Of a DNA stretch of 64,000 bases, positions 1 through 13,012 are shown one piece after another; the stretch's first letter is position 1, and every line of letters begins with the position of its first letter. The position numbers and the translations under genes are program-made. The notes below the pieces were generated by a model. It saw only the letters and a list, made by a program, of their open reading frames with translations. It did no database searches and had not been told where the DNA came from. Source of the stretch: Erpetoichthys calabaricus (Eukaryota; Chordata; Cladistia; Polypteriformes; Polypteridae); NCBI RefSeq assembly GCF_900747795.2, contig NC_041396.2:38650674-38714673 (forward strand), written 5' to 3'.

Positions 1-582
1 CAGGGAGGCTGAGGAGTGTGATCCTCTGTAGTTGGAACACACCCTCCGGTCCCCTTTCTTAAAGAGGGGGAACACCACCCCGGTCTGCCAATCCAGAGGC
101 ACTGTCCCTGATGTCCATGCGATGTTGCAGAGGCGTGTCAACTAAGACAGTCCTACAACATCCAGAGCCTTGAGGAACTCCGGGCATATCTCATCCACCC
201 CCGGAGCCCTGCCACCAAGGAGTTTTTTGACCACCTCGGTGACCTCAGTCCCAGAGATGGGGGAGCCCACCTCTGAATCCCCAGGCTCTGCTTCCTCATT
301 GGAAGGCATGTTAGTGGGATTGAGTAGGTCTTCGAAGTACTCCCCCCACCGACCCACAACGTCCCGAGTCAAGGTCAGCAGCGCACCATCACCACCATAT
401 ACAGTGTTGACACTGCACTTCCCCCTCCTGAGACACCGGATGGTGGACCAGAATCTCCTCGAAGCCGTCCGAAAGTCATTCTCCATGGCCTCCCCAAACT
501 CCTCCCACGCCCGAGTTTTTGCCTCAGCAACCACCAAAGCCGCATTCCGCTTGGCCTGCCGGTACCTATCAGCTGCCTCCAG
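1..582 (-). mobile_element. LINE fragment, N-terminal part of reverse transcriptase
   Basis: Read on the minus strand, this encodes typical fish non-LTR retrotransposon segments: GRWGEYFEDLLNP, then LLGGRAPGVDEICPEFLKA, VPLDWQTGV and FKKGDRRVCSNYRG. These form the linker and finger region just before the RT palm. The copy runs off the left window edge and stops abruptly near 582, so it is 5'-truncated. An in-frame stop at 142-144 shows it is dead. The clade is probably Rex1/RTE-like, but I cannot fix it from this piece. Confidence 0.85.
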
Positions 583-689
583 TTATTTATTTATTAAAGA
601 TCTGAATGAATAAGGGATTTCAAATGTTATCCAACAATGCCGAATGCTGACCATGCGTTATTCTTTTCCAGGTTGGTGCCTAGCACACT

Positions 690-868
690 TTTCGAGAGCT
701 GGCTAGGCACGACTTGCCACGCCCCCTTGTATCCGAGTGTATCCAAGTCTTCTCCTCCATTTCTGCGCGGGCACGCCGCCGTTACACAAGCCTACTGCGC
801 GTTCACAGGATTTCTGGGCGCCGTGGGCTGTGAGTGAGAGTCGGACACTGCAGTTTATAGGTGCGTCC
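690..868 (+). promoter_or_regulatory. TSPO: Candidate TSPO promoter and noncoding exon 1
   Basis: A short CpG-richer island in AT-rich DNA (about 765-840) is followed by a good donor-like site, TTATAG|GTGCGT, at about 862-867. The TSPO start codon lies only 2 nt after a splice acceptor, so an upstream noncoding exon must exist. This is the only GC-rich candidate I see on the correct side within the window. The intron would be about 15.4 kb. The placement is inferred, and the true first exon could lie elsewhere in 1-16 kb. Confidence 0.3.
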
Positions 869-1499
869 TTTTAATTAATTTTTTTCGAACTGTTTTCTTA
901 TTATTCGAAGAGCAAATGTTGTTTGATAGTGTCACTGTACACAGCGCTCGTGCTGGGCTGTGTTGCTTTATATATATGGTTAGTATACTGTGGAAACATC
1001 AAGCAGTTTTGAAGTAAAACTTTTGGTAGGGAAGGAAAGCACGAGATAAAAACAATTCATATGCACAGTGAAAATTCATATTTGGCGCTCTCATGGAATT
1101 GATGACTCCCGACTTTTTTGGGAAGTCAGTACCGGAATATTAAGTGCCTTTACTCCACAATAATTAGCATAAAACCAAAGGCGTGTCGTATTTGTTTATT
1201 CTATTATGTAAGCGTGCTTGTCTTTCTCCGACAAATGCGCCTAATTTCTTAAATGAAATAAGTTTCCATTGCTCTCGGTAAGCATTTGTTTAAATCAAGT
1301 TAAACAGTGATCGCATTATTAACTGCAACAGTGCCAATAACAATGATTCGAAATTGAGGTAGGATTTGAATTACAAGGGGTGTACACAGGAACTGAAACA
1401 GCGTATTTCCATCACCCAAAAAGTTCTGGAAAGCCTGCCAGTGTAGTTTCAAAATACAGTTTGGAAACTTATTTTTTATTTATTCTAATAAATAATTAT
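869..1499. other. AT-rich, no gene seen
   Basis: No splice-bounded conserved reading frame or recognisable repeat is visible. It is probably TSPO intron 1 or intergenic DNA. Confidence 0.5.
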
Positions 1500-1780
1500 G
1501 TGACATGGTGGTTACCAGTGCTGCCTCACATTTGGACGAGGCTGAGTTTGAATCCTTGCCTGTCACTTGCTGTGTGAAGTTTGCATGTTCTCCCTATATC
1601 TAAGTGCTTGTTTCTGCGAATACTTTGATTTTCCTACCATAGCTCAAAATAGACAAAGTTGGGTTAATTGGTGACTTAAAATCAGAGCTTTATCAGTGAG
1701 AGTGTGTATGTAAACCTTACAGTGGACTGTTAGCCAGACCCTGGCATTACTGCTGTGTTTACAACCCCTGCCACTCTGAA
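1500..1780 (+). repeat. Degenerate tRNA-derived SINE
   Basis: A tRNA-like head reads ATGGTGGTTACCAGTGCTGC, followed by a B-box-like GAGTTTGAATCC and then a body with TTTGCATGTTCTCCC and AGTGGACTG. This is the order seen in the well-preserved SINE at 20500-20824. The copy is strongly diverged. Confidence 0.6.
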
Positions 1781-3290
1781 TTAGTTTTAGCAGGGTTGGA
1801 GGAAAATTATATGGAAAAACAAAAATAGCAAAAAAAAAACCTGTCATGTAACTTTGTTTCTTGCTAAAATGTCACATAACCTTGACTTGTAAAAATAAGA
1901 TCTATACTTGAGTGGCATACACCAAGTATAAGTGGGCATTTATGTATGTGTGTATGTTGATTATTTCTCATGTATGTTAGTGCCGATGAAGTTAAAGACT
2001 GTGCATACTTGACCATACAGTAAGCTTACGCTTTAGTTATTCTTTTCCTATAATAAACAATATTGCTAAAGTTCATGTCTGCAAAAATGGAACGTTTAAA
2101 GTGCGTTAGCTGACAGGGTGTGAACTGCTTTTTAGTCTTATCTAGTTTTTGTTACTGCACGTAGACCAAATGTTGCATGGGTTTCTGAAAGTCAAATTGT
2201 GTGGCGTCAGTGAACAAGTAAAGTGTGAGATAATAGCCTTGACATTCAGCCCCTTTTCTGTTTTTGAGTGACTGAACTTTATTTTCCTTGCTATAATATT
2301 TAATTTAGTTTTATGCTACTTATTTATACTAAAATTCCACATTGCTTCATATTATTTTTGTAGTTTAACTGATACACAATTTTTGTTTTATGGTAGTTTT
2401 CCAAAGCAAATTGGGCTGTGCTATTAAGGACACAATAGCAGTTAATGCACCTTGACTGTAACAGGCGTACAGAAACAATGGTGCTGCCGAACAAAATAAA
2501 GTGGAAAACATTCCTTGGTAAATATTCCCATAGTTCATCATAACCATGAAGTGCCAATGAGTGTTTTTTTATTTAGGAAATTTTATGTAAGGAACATAAT
2601 TAGGTTGAAGTGAAGTGTATATAACTGCTTTTAGCCATCTAATTATGGCTGATTTTTTTTCTTCTATTTATATTATACATCATCCTTTAATGTTATATAG
2701 TTTGTTACTCAATCTGAAACTATTACAATGGTATGTAAGCAGAACAGAACATAATTAAAAGGGTATTTCTGTTGCAACCTAATGGATCAAAAGGTACAGA
2801 ATTAAATGTTTTCTGCCTTTCTAATAGTGTTTTAAAAAGACAGTGTTGTCAAAAATCTTGTTGGGCATATGAAAACATATGCACGTGTTTGCATTTGTTA
2901 TGCTAAAAGATGTGCTGGAAAGACTGAACTGTACCTTAACTTGGGGAATTGATTGAGTCAAGATCAGGGTCTTTGCTACAAGCAAAATTGTATTCTAAGC
3001 ATTTCATTATGGGTTTACAGTGATGGCTACTGATTTTAGTATTTTGCTCCTTTCATTGTATTATTCGGACTTCATTTAAGGCAAGTGTAATATACAGTAT
3101 GTAAATCTCTAGTGTGTGTGTAACTAAATACAGGACCATATAAGTATCCCTTGTGTTAACAATAAGTGATTGTAATGACAGTTCTTGTCTGACTATAAAA
3201 CATTATCCAAAGTTAGTATTCCAATATTTTCTGTCATTTTATTTTATATACTGTATATCTGTTTAGTCTTATGGGCTCACCCAAAGCACA
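1781..3290. other. No gene seen
   Basis: AT-rich sequence with only short, unsupported open frames. No repeat family recognised. Confidence 0.5.
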
Positions 3291-3291
3291 T

Positions 3292-3351
<60 letters not shown>
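3292..3351. repeat. (GATA)n microsatellite
   Basis: About 15 uninterrupted tetranucleotide units directly abut the LINE 3' end that follows. It is best read as the repeat-extended tail of that minus-strand element. Confidence 0.95.
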
Positions 3352-3752
3352 CTTTATTAATCCCGATGGGAAATTCACATTCTTCAGCAGCAGCATACTG
3401 ATACAATAAATAATATTAAATTAAAGAATGATAATAATACAGGTGAAAAAAAAACAAAAAAAAAAAAACAAAAAAAACAGACAATAACTATGTATAATGT
3501 TAAATATTAACGTTTACCCCCCCTGGTGGAATTAAAGAGTCGCATAGTTTGGGGGAGGAACGATCTCCTCAATCTGTCTGTGGAGCAGGACAGTGACAGC
3601 AGTCTGTCGCTGAAGCTGCTCTTCTGTTTGGAGATGACATTATTTAGTGGATGCAGTGGATTCTCCATAATTGATAGGAGCCTGCTGAGCGCCCTTCGCT
3701 CTGCCACAGATGTTAAACTGTCCAGCTCCATGCCAACAATAGAGTCTGCAGC
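3352..3752 (-). mobile_element. LINE 3' end: ORF C-terminus plus 3' UTR
   Basis: The minus strand encodes [19 protein letters not shown], then a basic segment and [11 protein letters not shown], resembling the C-terminal tail of fish non-LTR retrotransposon ORFs. After that come an AT-rich 3' UTR and GGGATTAATAAAGTAT running into the GATA tract. A second copy lies at 34487-34905 on the plus strand. The 5' end is truncated; the clade is not determined. Confidence 0.8.
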
Positions 3753-4477
3753 ATACAACACACATTGTTTTTGGTTAATTTTTAATTGTACCATTTACGT
3801 TATTCTAATATTTTGCAATTAAAATTTCTTATAAGTTGATATTTACATTCAGAACTAGTCCACGCCTAAATACACAACCATACTGAAACATACAAGATTA
3901 GTTTAGGTTAATTAATTAGATTAGTAAATACACCTTTAGAATGTAGGACAAAACCTGGCCCTTGTGAAGTCATGTACCCTGAGGATGAATGAGCAGAAAA
4001 TTGAAAACCAGATATATAGAACTGTGATGCACCACTGTTAATCATAATTTCAGTGGGTTAAATCCTTTTGAAAATGTTGTGTTATAAATGCATATACTTT
4101 TGAACTAGCTGTTTTCTCTTAGTGGGTATGAGGATCCAAACCAGCATTTTGTACATGGCAAGATCAACCCAACTCCCAAGCAGGATGCCATTCCATTCCA
4201 TACACTCATTTACACTATTTGTTGATACTACAAATAACAAGTTGTTTTGTTTTTTTTTTTTTTAAGTGTAAAGAAATTTATTGTATTGTTTATGTATACT
4301 AGTTTTGACCATTGTCACTGTATTTGGAATTAGTATAGAAGTATTTTCATATGAAATATAAAATAAACACCAAGGTGTAAAACTTAATATCTGTCTTCTA
4401 GAAGCTATTTTGGAAAATATAGTTTATTGATATTATAAACAAATTTCAAAATTAAGTTTGCAAAAAAAAAGTTAAAC
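3753..4477. other. No gene seen
   Basis: AT-rich sequence without a supported exon or repeat. Confidence 0.5.
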
Positions 4478-4860
4478 TTGCCAAAATTTAATCAGACCAG
4501 TCAAACAATGTTTGTATTTGGTGTGACAAGGATGGACAGGATTAGGACTGAGTACATTACAGGGTTAGCTCCGGTTGGACGTTTGGGAGAGAAAATCAGA
4601 GAGGTGAGCTTGCATTGGTTTGAATATGTGAAGAGGAAAGATGCTGGGTATATTGGGAGAAGGATGTTAAGGATGGAGCTGCCAGGCAAAAGGAGAAAGG
4701 AGAGCCTAATGTGAGGTTTATGGATGTGGTGAGAGAAGGACATACAGGTGATGGGTGTGACAGAGCAAGATGTAGATGGATAGGAAGATATGGAAACGGA
4801 TATCTGCTGTGGCGACCCTTAATGGGAGCAGCTGAAAGAAGAAATTATTTGCAAAGCTTG
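4478..4860 (+). mobile_element. RTE LINE 3' fragment
   Basis: It encodes the C-terminal tail of an RTE ORF: FGVTRMDRIRTEYITGLAPV, RMELPGKRRK, then, after a frame change, FMDVVREGHTGDG and LMGAAERRN. It matches the 3' end of the longer copy at 9811-12440. It is severely 5'-truncated and frameshifted. Confidence 0.85.
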
Positions 4861-5325
4861 CCAAATGAAAATAAAATGCCTTGTCTCTTTTTGTTATAGC
4901 TTTGATAACATATAAAAATAAATAGCTAATCAAGAAAATGCTCATACTTGCTTTGTAAAATTTTAAAACATACTCTCAATATGATGTAATCTAATTCCAG
5001 GTTATTTGGGCCAGAGCCTATCCCAGCTGCAGGAGACAACCAAGTCCTTCCCAGGGCCCAGTCAAAGAGAATAGAGGATATATAGAGAATAATTGCTTTT
5101 AATAGTGCTATAACCTGGAAGAGTAGAGAAATTTATTATTCTTGAATTTCATAGATAACACAGGTCTGCAAAATCAAACTCATAAAAAATGTTTCAATTG
5201 TGAATATTTTTATTTGTGTTCATGAACACAATAAAATACAATTAAGATGTTTCCATCTTGTCACATGTAAGTACAAAATTGAAAAGAAATTTAATTAAAA
5301 TTTAACAAATTACATAACATATTCA
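4861..5325. other. No gene; weak SINE-body similarity
   Basis: At 5000-5060 the words GGGCCAGAGCCTATCCCAGC resemble the SINE body seen elsewhere in the window. The rest is unassigned AT-rich DNA. Confidence 0.4.
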
Positions 5326-5452
5326 TCCATCCATCCATTATCCATCCCGCTATATTCTAACTACAGGGTCACGGGGGGTCTGCTGGAGCCAATCCCAGCC
5401 AACACAGGGCGCAAGGCAGGAAACAGGGCACCAACCCACCGCAGATAACTTA
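5326..5452 (-). repeat. SINE 3' tail fragment
   Basis: It carries (ATCC)n followed by GGGTCACGGGGGGTCTGCTG and GAGCCAATCCCAGCCAACAC. This matches the 3' half of the full SINE at 20500-20824. It is 5'-truncated. Confidence 0.85.
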
Positions 5453-5955
5453 ATCATGTATACAATATTGTTCTAAATCAGTTTAACATGAAAATATTTA
5501 GTCAGTCTAATATTTTTGAACATGTATATAAAGAAAATAACAATATATGAATTTCTTTACATATAACTTCTGTAGCCTTTGTGACGTCTTAGTTTTTTTT
5601 GATCCAAAACCTTGTGTGGTTGCCTATCGTTTTTGAATTTTTTCTAGGGTACACCTTTGAAACATCCATCAGTAGTCTGCTATCATATTGACCTATCAAC
5701 CTCATTGGTACCTTCTGTCCATGTCCTTGACATCCTTATGGAATCTTTCACCCTGCCCTTCACTCACTGCTCCAAGATTTTCAAGGAAAAATTCCAAATA
5801 CTGTATAAGAATCCAAAAAGTGGACTTTGAGACTAATACTTTTGTCACTACTTCTTCACAATTTGTTACCAAAAAGTTAGAAATTACTTTTTTGAATGAT
5901 CCCCTAACCTCTCATTACAGGTTGTTGTTCATACCATCAGAAATCAGTTTTCTAA
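5453..5955. other. No gene seen
   Basis: No recognisable exon or repeat. Confidence 0.4.
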
Positions 5956-5957
5956 TA

Positions 5958-6681
5958 CAGTGGTATCTCTGGTCATGACCATAATTCATTCCAAAACTCT
6001 GGATGCGACCCGAACGTAATTTCCCCATAAGATTGTATGTAAATACAATTAATCCGTTCCAGACCGTACGAACTGTATGTAAATATATTTTTTTTAAAGA
6101 TTTTTAAGCACAAAAATAGTTAATTATACTATAACTACTGTAATAGTACTATTACAGTAATAATAGTAATAGTAATAATTACTATTACTAGTGTAATAGT
6201 AAAGTAAATGTAAAAACATTGAATAGCACTGAGAAAACCTATGAATGTTACTTCTCTTGCGAAACTTTTCAAACCATCCTCTACTGGCTTTAAATTCCTT
6301 ATTTTCGCCACTCGACTTTTTCAACAAATCGCCATGAATCATCCTGGCTTTCCTGCATATGATCGCCTCGCTTATGCTATCCCCTGCAAGTTGCTTCTCG
6401 TTCAACCACACTAGCAACAGTTTTTCCACCTCTTCCAGCACTTGAGGCCTCTGCTTGTAACTCCTTTTGCAACATCAGCTGCTTTAATGGCCTCTTTCTG
6501 CTTTAGAATACAGAGAATGGGAAATCATTGGCACGTACGAAGCGGAAGGGAAACGGGCCACCAGTGTTATTGTTCACCACCAGAGCGTGTGGTCGTGAAC
6601 AGATGCAAAATTTTGACAAACTTTTTGATCTTAACTCGATTTGTACATGTTCAGAAACGTTCGTGACCAGAGGTTCTACTG
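5958..6681 (-). mobile_element. Tigger/pogo-type DNA transposon, deletion derivative
   Basis: The ends are imperfect inverted repeats, CAGTGGTATCTCTGGTCATG on the left and CAGTAGAACCTCTGGTCACG inverted on the right, each flanked by the TA target duplication expected for this family. The minus strand keeps a CENP-B-type DNA-binding part of a Tigger transposase, with LLVWLNEKQLAGDSISEA and FKASRGWFEKFRKRS. The DDE catalytic domain is absent, so this is a nonautonomous internal-deletion copy. Confidence 0.88.
6137..6158. repeat. Perfect 22-bp palindrome inside the Tigger copy
   Basis: ACTGTAATAGT is followed immediately by its exact reverse complement. It is continued by (TAATAG)-type trinucleotide runs to about 6200 that are nearly self-complementary. 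Confidence 0.9.
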
Positions 6682-6683
6682 TA

Positions 6684-9600
6684 TTGGCACAAATTCATAA
6701 AAATGGCTCCCATCATTTATAGGGCTTTAACAAGGTACTTAATTAAACCAAGCTTAATATAAAGCGGTAGCAGCAGCATTTTATCTGGATTCACCAAGCT
6801 AGGTCTGATAATGTTTCTGGCATCAAAGTGTACATTTTTCTAGCTGGTCACTCCATCTGAACCCAATGTCAAGTCTTTCATACAGATGAAAACATTAAAA
6901 TGTTTCTTTCTTTGACTGCTGACCTAGTAAGATGCACAGAAGTTTCAGATTCCTTCGTATGAACGAAAGGTGCTTATTTGTAGCTAATTTTCCCAATGTT
7001 TTGATTTAAACATAATTTATTTTCTAATATTAAAATCTATCATTAAAATCATATTCTGATATTTAATTATAGTGTGAAAACAATAAAAAAAGCTAAAAAT
7101 GTGTTCTGTCATAGATGTTACATGATGGAGAAAAGTGGTTTTCATTTTTAATTCAGGGCTTAGAAGTATATAAAAATTACATGAAATATAACAACTTTTT
7201 TCAATGTATACTTGGGAACAGTTTTTTTCAGTTTATTATTCATTTTGAAGCAGGCCTTCTTTATTTGTTGTACGTTCACTAATAGCAAAAAGAGGCACGT
7301 TTTGTAGATGAGTCGCTTCTTCAAGTGATTTTGATTCTTTTATGCTGATATAAGTTAACAAGGTTGTGCTACAGTATCATTTTAAATGCCTTTTCCCCCC
7401 AAGTCCAATGAAAATGTCATAATTTGATAGCTGATAGTTTAATTGTGTCATAGTTGCTGATCAGGTTAGTGAAGTGTTTTGACTGTTGAGAAGTGTTTAG
7501 TGTTTGAGTAGGTGTGGTAGTCTGCAGGTCTCCGACATTTCAAAAAAGCTTGGTCATGCCTCTTTATCTCTCAAACCACAGGGAAAGTGGTGATAATTTT
7601 GTCATATATTTTTTTGTACTATAATGTCTATGCTGAATGTAAACAATTTCATGTTTTTTTTATGTCTGAAGGCTGTTTCATAAAATTCAGGATATAGAAA
7701 AATCTTGTACATTAATTTCTAACAAGTACAATTGACTATTATAATGCCTTTTCAGGTTGTGCAAATCAATATGTTCTCACCTTCTGACTAAAAAAAATGG
7801 GCAGCTATTGAATTATTATTAACACTAGCAGTTACTATATTAGCTTCCAGTTAAGTTCAGCAACGTTTTTTAAAAAACTCCTTCTTTTGGCACACAGTCT
7901 TCTACCTATTCCTTTTAAGACTTATTGCCTATACTAGGCCAAACATTGTAATCATAAGACCCAAATTGTAGTAAAATTTCCAGGTTAAATAAAACTGCTA
8001 TAGAGGGTCTTTAGCTATAGTGTCTCTATTCTCTTAAAACATCTGCTTGCTCTAATTACAGATGTCCCATTGGTCTGTTTATATCAAGAATGTAAATCCA
8101 CTACTTAATAGCATGTCAGTACTGTTTTATTAATATACTGTAAGTCAATTACTCCTTTTCTTTTTGGTGTTCTGTGTTGGTGCTTGTCAATACTGCCATT
8201 TTGATTAGGTTATTCTTCCTGGTATTAGAATGGGACATTCATTACATTAGGCCTCACCTAAGACAGTCCTGACATCCAGACCTTTATTGTACAGTATTTT
8301 GCCTTTGTCATCAACATTTTCCTGCAGCTTGGTGCAGGGGATAGACTAAGTGTCCAATAGGTCAAGGACACATGCCATCTATAATTTTGTTTTTCTATCA
8401 TCGGATTTTATCTTAATACTGTATACTTGTACCTTTCCATTTAATTATTAATATTTAGACACATTAAAACACAAATGAGTGTATACATATAAGTGGTAGT
8501 CTCATTTAAAACATAAGCATTGCTTGCTCTAAACCTGCCTGCTAAACATTACCAATTCTGTAACACCAATTTACATACTGTTATAAAAATTTGGTATGCA
8601 GGTCCTGATGTACTCTCGTTTAACACTGCATCTTCTCCTGTCAGGAACTCTATCTCCATCAGATCAGATTGTACAATATAATGAGTTTAAAAAGATGTAA
8701 AGTTTTTCTGAATATGTATACCAAAGGGTCATTTACTATTGTTTTTGTTTAAAAGATGCAGACTTGAATAATAAAGTATAACAAAGAAAACTGCAGTAAA
8801 ATTTCAGTTTCCATCTGGACATTAGACTGTGGAGGCAAGATAGTATTATTAGAGGTTTAAATTGCAATGCAAAAGTGTTAGCATATTCAAATGTCTGGCT
8901 GAAGCTGGATTTGTTCTTAGAAGCTGTGCTGCCTTTTGCATAGAACAACTTGTTGCCTAATTAAGGTGGGATTGTCCAGCCTGGTCAACTTCCCACCAAT
9001 GTAAGGGGCTTGACTACTCTGCAAATAATATGATTACATCATCCCTCAAAAGATGTTCAACCACATTCTCAAGTTACATCTCTGTATTCTGGTCTTCCCT
9101 ACTGTTTTCCACTAGCCAGGTAATTAGACTGTAGTAAGACAAGGATGTGGCACTGGTTTGGTCACTTTGGTTTGGCAGCACTGTTGCTGATCCTCCTGTC
9201 TTTTCATGTGGAATGTCTATACCCTGGTTTGCACATTAAAGTGCTTTCTCAAGCGTCACAAATGTAATTATCCTGAACTCATTTAACATCTAATTATGTT
9301 GCGTAACTTGTGGGTTCCTCTATTTGACATAGCAGCAAAATGCAGGGAGGTATGTGAGGCTTTTAACTGTGCCTGTTAGAGTGCAGAGGAATATTAGTGA
9401 CATTCAAACATAAACTCTGTTGTGTGTATAGTATAGTGTAATTATTACTTTGCATGTGTCACACGGAAGTGCGAGAATACTAAAGAACCAACAACATACA
9501 TTTAATGCAACAGTACACAAAGAGTTTACTGTCTTTTTACCCAACCAATAAACTCAGATCAACATTGAGGATTATTAAGTAAATGTTGAATATTTCAGTA

Positions 9601-9810
9601 GTATAGAAGAGATAAGGTTATCAATAAATATTTGTGAAACTTAAAGTGTAAGTTGTAGAAGTGTAACATTCAAATCAGATAAGAAGTTTCCTTCATTTCC
9701 ATTCTAATGCAAAGTGGTTATACATTTTTGAGTCCCAAGCAAATTTTGCAGAGTCTGCCACTAAACACCTATCAATATGTTGTTTCTGGTAATTATATGC
9801 CATTATTTTT
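6684..9810. other. Long AT-rich stretch without genes
   Basis: About 3.1 kb with no supported exon, splice pair or recognised repeat. It is probably TSPO intron 1 or intergenic. Confidence 0.5.
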
Positions 9811-12440
9811 AACATGGTACTATGGAAAGAAGGAAGGTTGGATCAGAAGCGGATTCAAATTATTCTACCATGGTGTGGATGGGACAAGAAATGGGGTAGG
9901 GGTTATCCTGAAGGGGACAGTATGTCAAGAGTGTTTTGGAGTTGAAAAGAGTGTCAGACAGAGTGATGATTATGAAGATGGAAGTTGAAGGTTTGATGAT
10001 GAATGTTGTTAGTACATATGCCCCTGAAGTTGGGTGTGTAATGAATGAGAAAGATGATTTCTGGAGCGAGTTGGATAAAGTGGTGGAGATTGTACCCAAG
10101 GGGGAGAGAGTGGTGAATGGAGCAGCTTTCAATTGATATATTGGTGAAGGGAACAGAGGAGATGGGTAGGTATGGTGTCAAAGAGAGGAATGCAGAAGGT
10201 CAGATGGTAGTAGATTCTGCGAAAAGTTGGACATGGCTGTGGTGAATATGTATTTTAAGAAGAGGGAGGAACACAGGGTGACATACAAGAGTGGAGAAAG
10301 ATGAACACAGGTAGATTATATCTTATGCAGAAGGATCAGTTGGAAAGAAATTGGAGATTAGAGATTAGTGGTAGGGCAGCATAGGATGGTGGTCTGTAGG
10401 ATGACATTGGATATCAAGAGGAGGAGGAGAGTGATGACAGAGCCAAGGATTAAATGGTGGAAGTAGAAAAAGGAAGACTGTACGGTTGAGTTTAGGGAGG
10501 AGGCAAGTCAGGCACTGGGTTGCGGTGAAGAGTTACCAGATAATGGGGCAACTACAGCAGAAATAGTAAGGTGACAGCTAGGAGGGTGCTTGATGTGAGA
10601 TCTGGACAGCAGAAGGAGGATAAGGAAACCTGGTGGTTGAATGGGGAAGTACAGGAAAGTATACAGAGGTATAAGTGGGATAGTCAGAGAGATGCAGAAA
10701 GTAGACAGGAATGCAAGGAGATGAGGCGAAAGGTGAAGAGAGAGGTGACAAAGGCTAAAGAAGATGCATATGGTGAGTTGTATGGGAGGTTGGACACTAA
10801 GGAGAGAGAAAAAGACCTATACCGCTTGGCTAGTCAGAGGGACCGAGTTGTAAAAATTGTGCAGCAGGTTAGGATGATAAAGAATAAAGATGGGAACATA
10901 CTCACAAGCAAGGAGAGTGCGTGGAGCAAATGGAAAGAGTACTTTGAGAGGCTGATGAAAGAAGAAAACGAGAGAGAGAGAGACGTTTGGAATTATGGGG
11001 AGATAGTGATTCAGGAAGTGCAACAGATTAGCATGGAGGAAGAAAGGACAGCTATGAAGAGGATGAAAAGGCTATTTTCAAGATGACATACCTTTGGAAG
11101 CATGAAGGTGTTTAGGAGAGATGGCAGTGGAGTTTTTAATGAGATTGTTTAATGCAATCTTGGAAAGTGAGAGGATGCCTGGGAGTGGAGAAGAAATGTA
11201 CTGGTACCAATTTTTAAGAATAAGGGAGATGTGCAGAACTGTATAACTACAGAGGGATAAAATTGATGAGCCACAGCATGAAGTTATGGGAAAGAGTAGT
11301 GGAAGCTAGATTAAGATGATTAGTGAGCAGCAGTATGGTTTCATGCCAGGAAAGAGCACTACAGATGTGATATTTGCTCTGAGGGTGTTGATGGAGAAGT
11401 ATAAAGAAAGCCAGAAGGAGTTGCAGTGTGTCTTTGTGGACTTAGAGAAAGCATATGACAGGGTGCCTACAGAGGAGTTGTGGTACTGTATGAGGAAGTT
11501 GGGAGTGGCAGAGAAGTATGTAAGAGTGGTACAGGATATGTATGAGGAAAGTGGGACAGTGGTGAATTCTGCAGTAGGAGTGACAGATGCATTCAAGGTG
11601 GAGGTGGGATTACATCAGGTATCAGCTATGAGCCCTTTCTTATTTGCAGTAGTGATGGACAGATTGACAGACGAGACTAGACAGGAGTCTCTCTGGACTA
11701 TGATGTTTGAGAATGACATTGTGATCTGTAGTGAGTGTAGTAAGCAGGTTGAGGAGACCCTGTAGATATGGAAATATGCTCTAGAGAGGAGAGGAATGAA
11801 GGTCAGTAGGAACAAGACAGAATACATGTGTGTGAATGAGAGGGAGGTCAGTGGAATGGTGAGGATGTAGGGAGTAGAGTTGGCAAAGGTGGATGAGTTT
11901 AAATACTTGGGATCAACAGTACAGAGTAACAGGGAGTGTGGAAAAGAAGTGAAGAAGAGAGTGCAGGCTGGGAGGAGAAGAGTGACAGGAGTGATTTGTG
12001 ACAGACGGGTACCAGCAAGAGTGAAAGGGAAGGTCTACAAGACAGTAGTGAGACCAGCTATGTTATATGGGTTGGAGTTGGTGTCCCTGACCAAAAAACA
12101 AGAGACAGAGCTGGAGGCGGCAGAGTTAAAGATGTTAATACATTAGAGGGTCAACTCAGGTTGGACCTTTGGGAGACAAAGTCAGAGAAGCGAGATTGTG
12201 TTGGTTTGGACATGTTCAGAGGAGAGATGTTGGGTATATTGGGAGAAGGATGACAAGGATGGAGCTGCCAGGTAAGAGGAAAAGAATAAAGGCCTAAGAG
12301 AAGGTTTATGGATGTGGTGAGAGAGGACATGTAGGTGATGGGTATAACAGAGTTAGATGCAGAGGAATGGAAGATATGGAAAAAGATGTTCCGCTGTTGC
12401 GTCCCCTAACAGGATCAGCCAAGTAAAGAAGATTGAAATA
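9811..12440 (+). mobile_element. RTE-clade LINE, long degenerate copy
   Basis: In order, this shows part of an AP endonuclease domain (FKLFYHGVDGTRNGVGVIL, then VVSTYAPEVGCVMNEKDDFW), a linker (KETWWLNGEVQESIQR), the reverse transcriptase (QQYGFMPGKSTTDVIFALR, VFVDLEKAYDRVP) and the C-terminal tail (EFKYLGSTVQSN, YKTVVRPAMLYGLE, ELPGKRKRI). The catalytic box that should read F/YADD is FEND, and several stops and frameshifts break the frame, so the copy is dead. The start of the endonuclease domain is missing. Confidence 0.92.
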
Positions 12441-13012
12441 TATTATGGATAAAAAAAATAAAATTTTCCATTAAATTCTGAAGCAGATTTTTTCGTAACA
12501 GAAGCATGGGAGTCGGGAAACCTCTTCCAACTGCACAAGGCAGGAACTATCAGAGAACAGCAGTTTATTACAAGGCACTCTTACATGCGTCTTTTTGCAC
12601 TGGGTCAATTTAAGTTAATAGTCTTTAAAATCATTTAGGTAATAGCTACATTTTATAATGGGTGGCCTGTTCTGTATCTGTGTGGGTTTTCCGTTGAGTA
12701 CATTAGTGTCTTATTACATTCCAAAGATATGCACATTAGAATTAGGAACTGGTCCATACTAATGAATGAATTCTGTGATGGACTCCACACAATCCTGTAA
12801 CTAGATTAGGTTTTGTAAGTAAATGTGTTTATTGATGCATTTTCTAATAATATGTCAACTATTGTTTGGTTTTTATAATAAAAAATATTTTCTTAGATCT
12901 CAGTTTTAAGTGATACGTTTGAACCCAGCAGTGTACATGTGAATGCTGATAGTAAAGTAACTGGATAAACTTGCTTTTATGGCACAACTGTATTCCCTAC
13001 AGTCATCTAGTA
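12441..13012. other. No gene seen
   Basis: AT-rich sequence with no supported feature. Confidence 0.4.
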
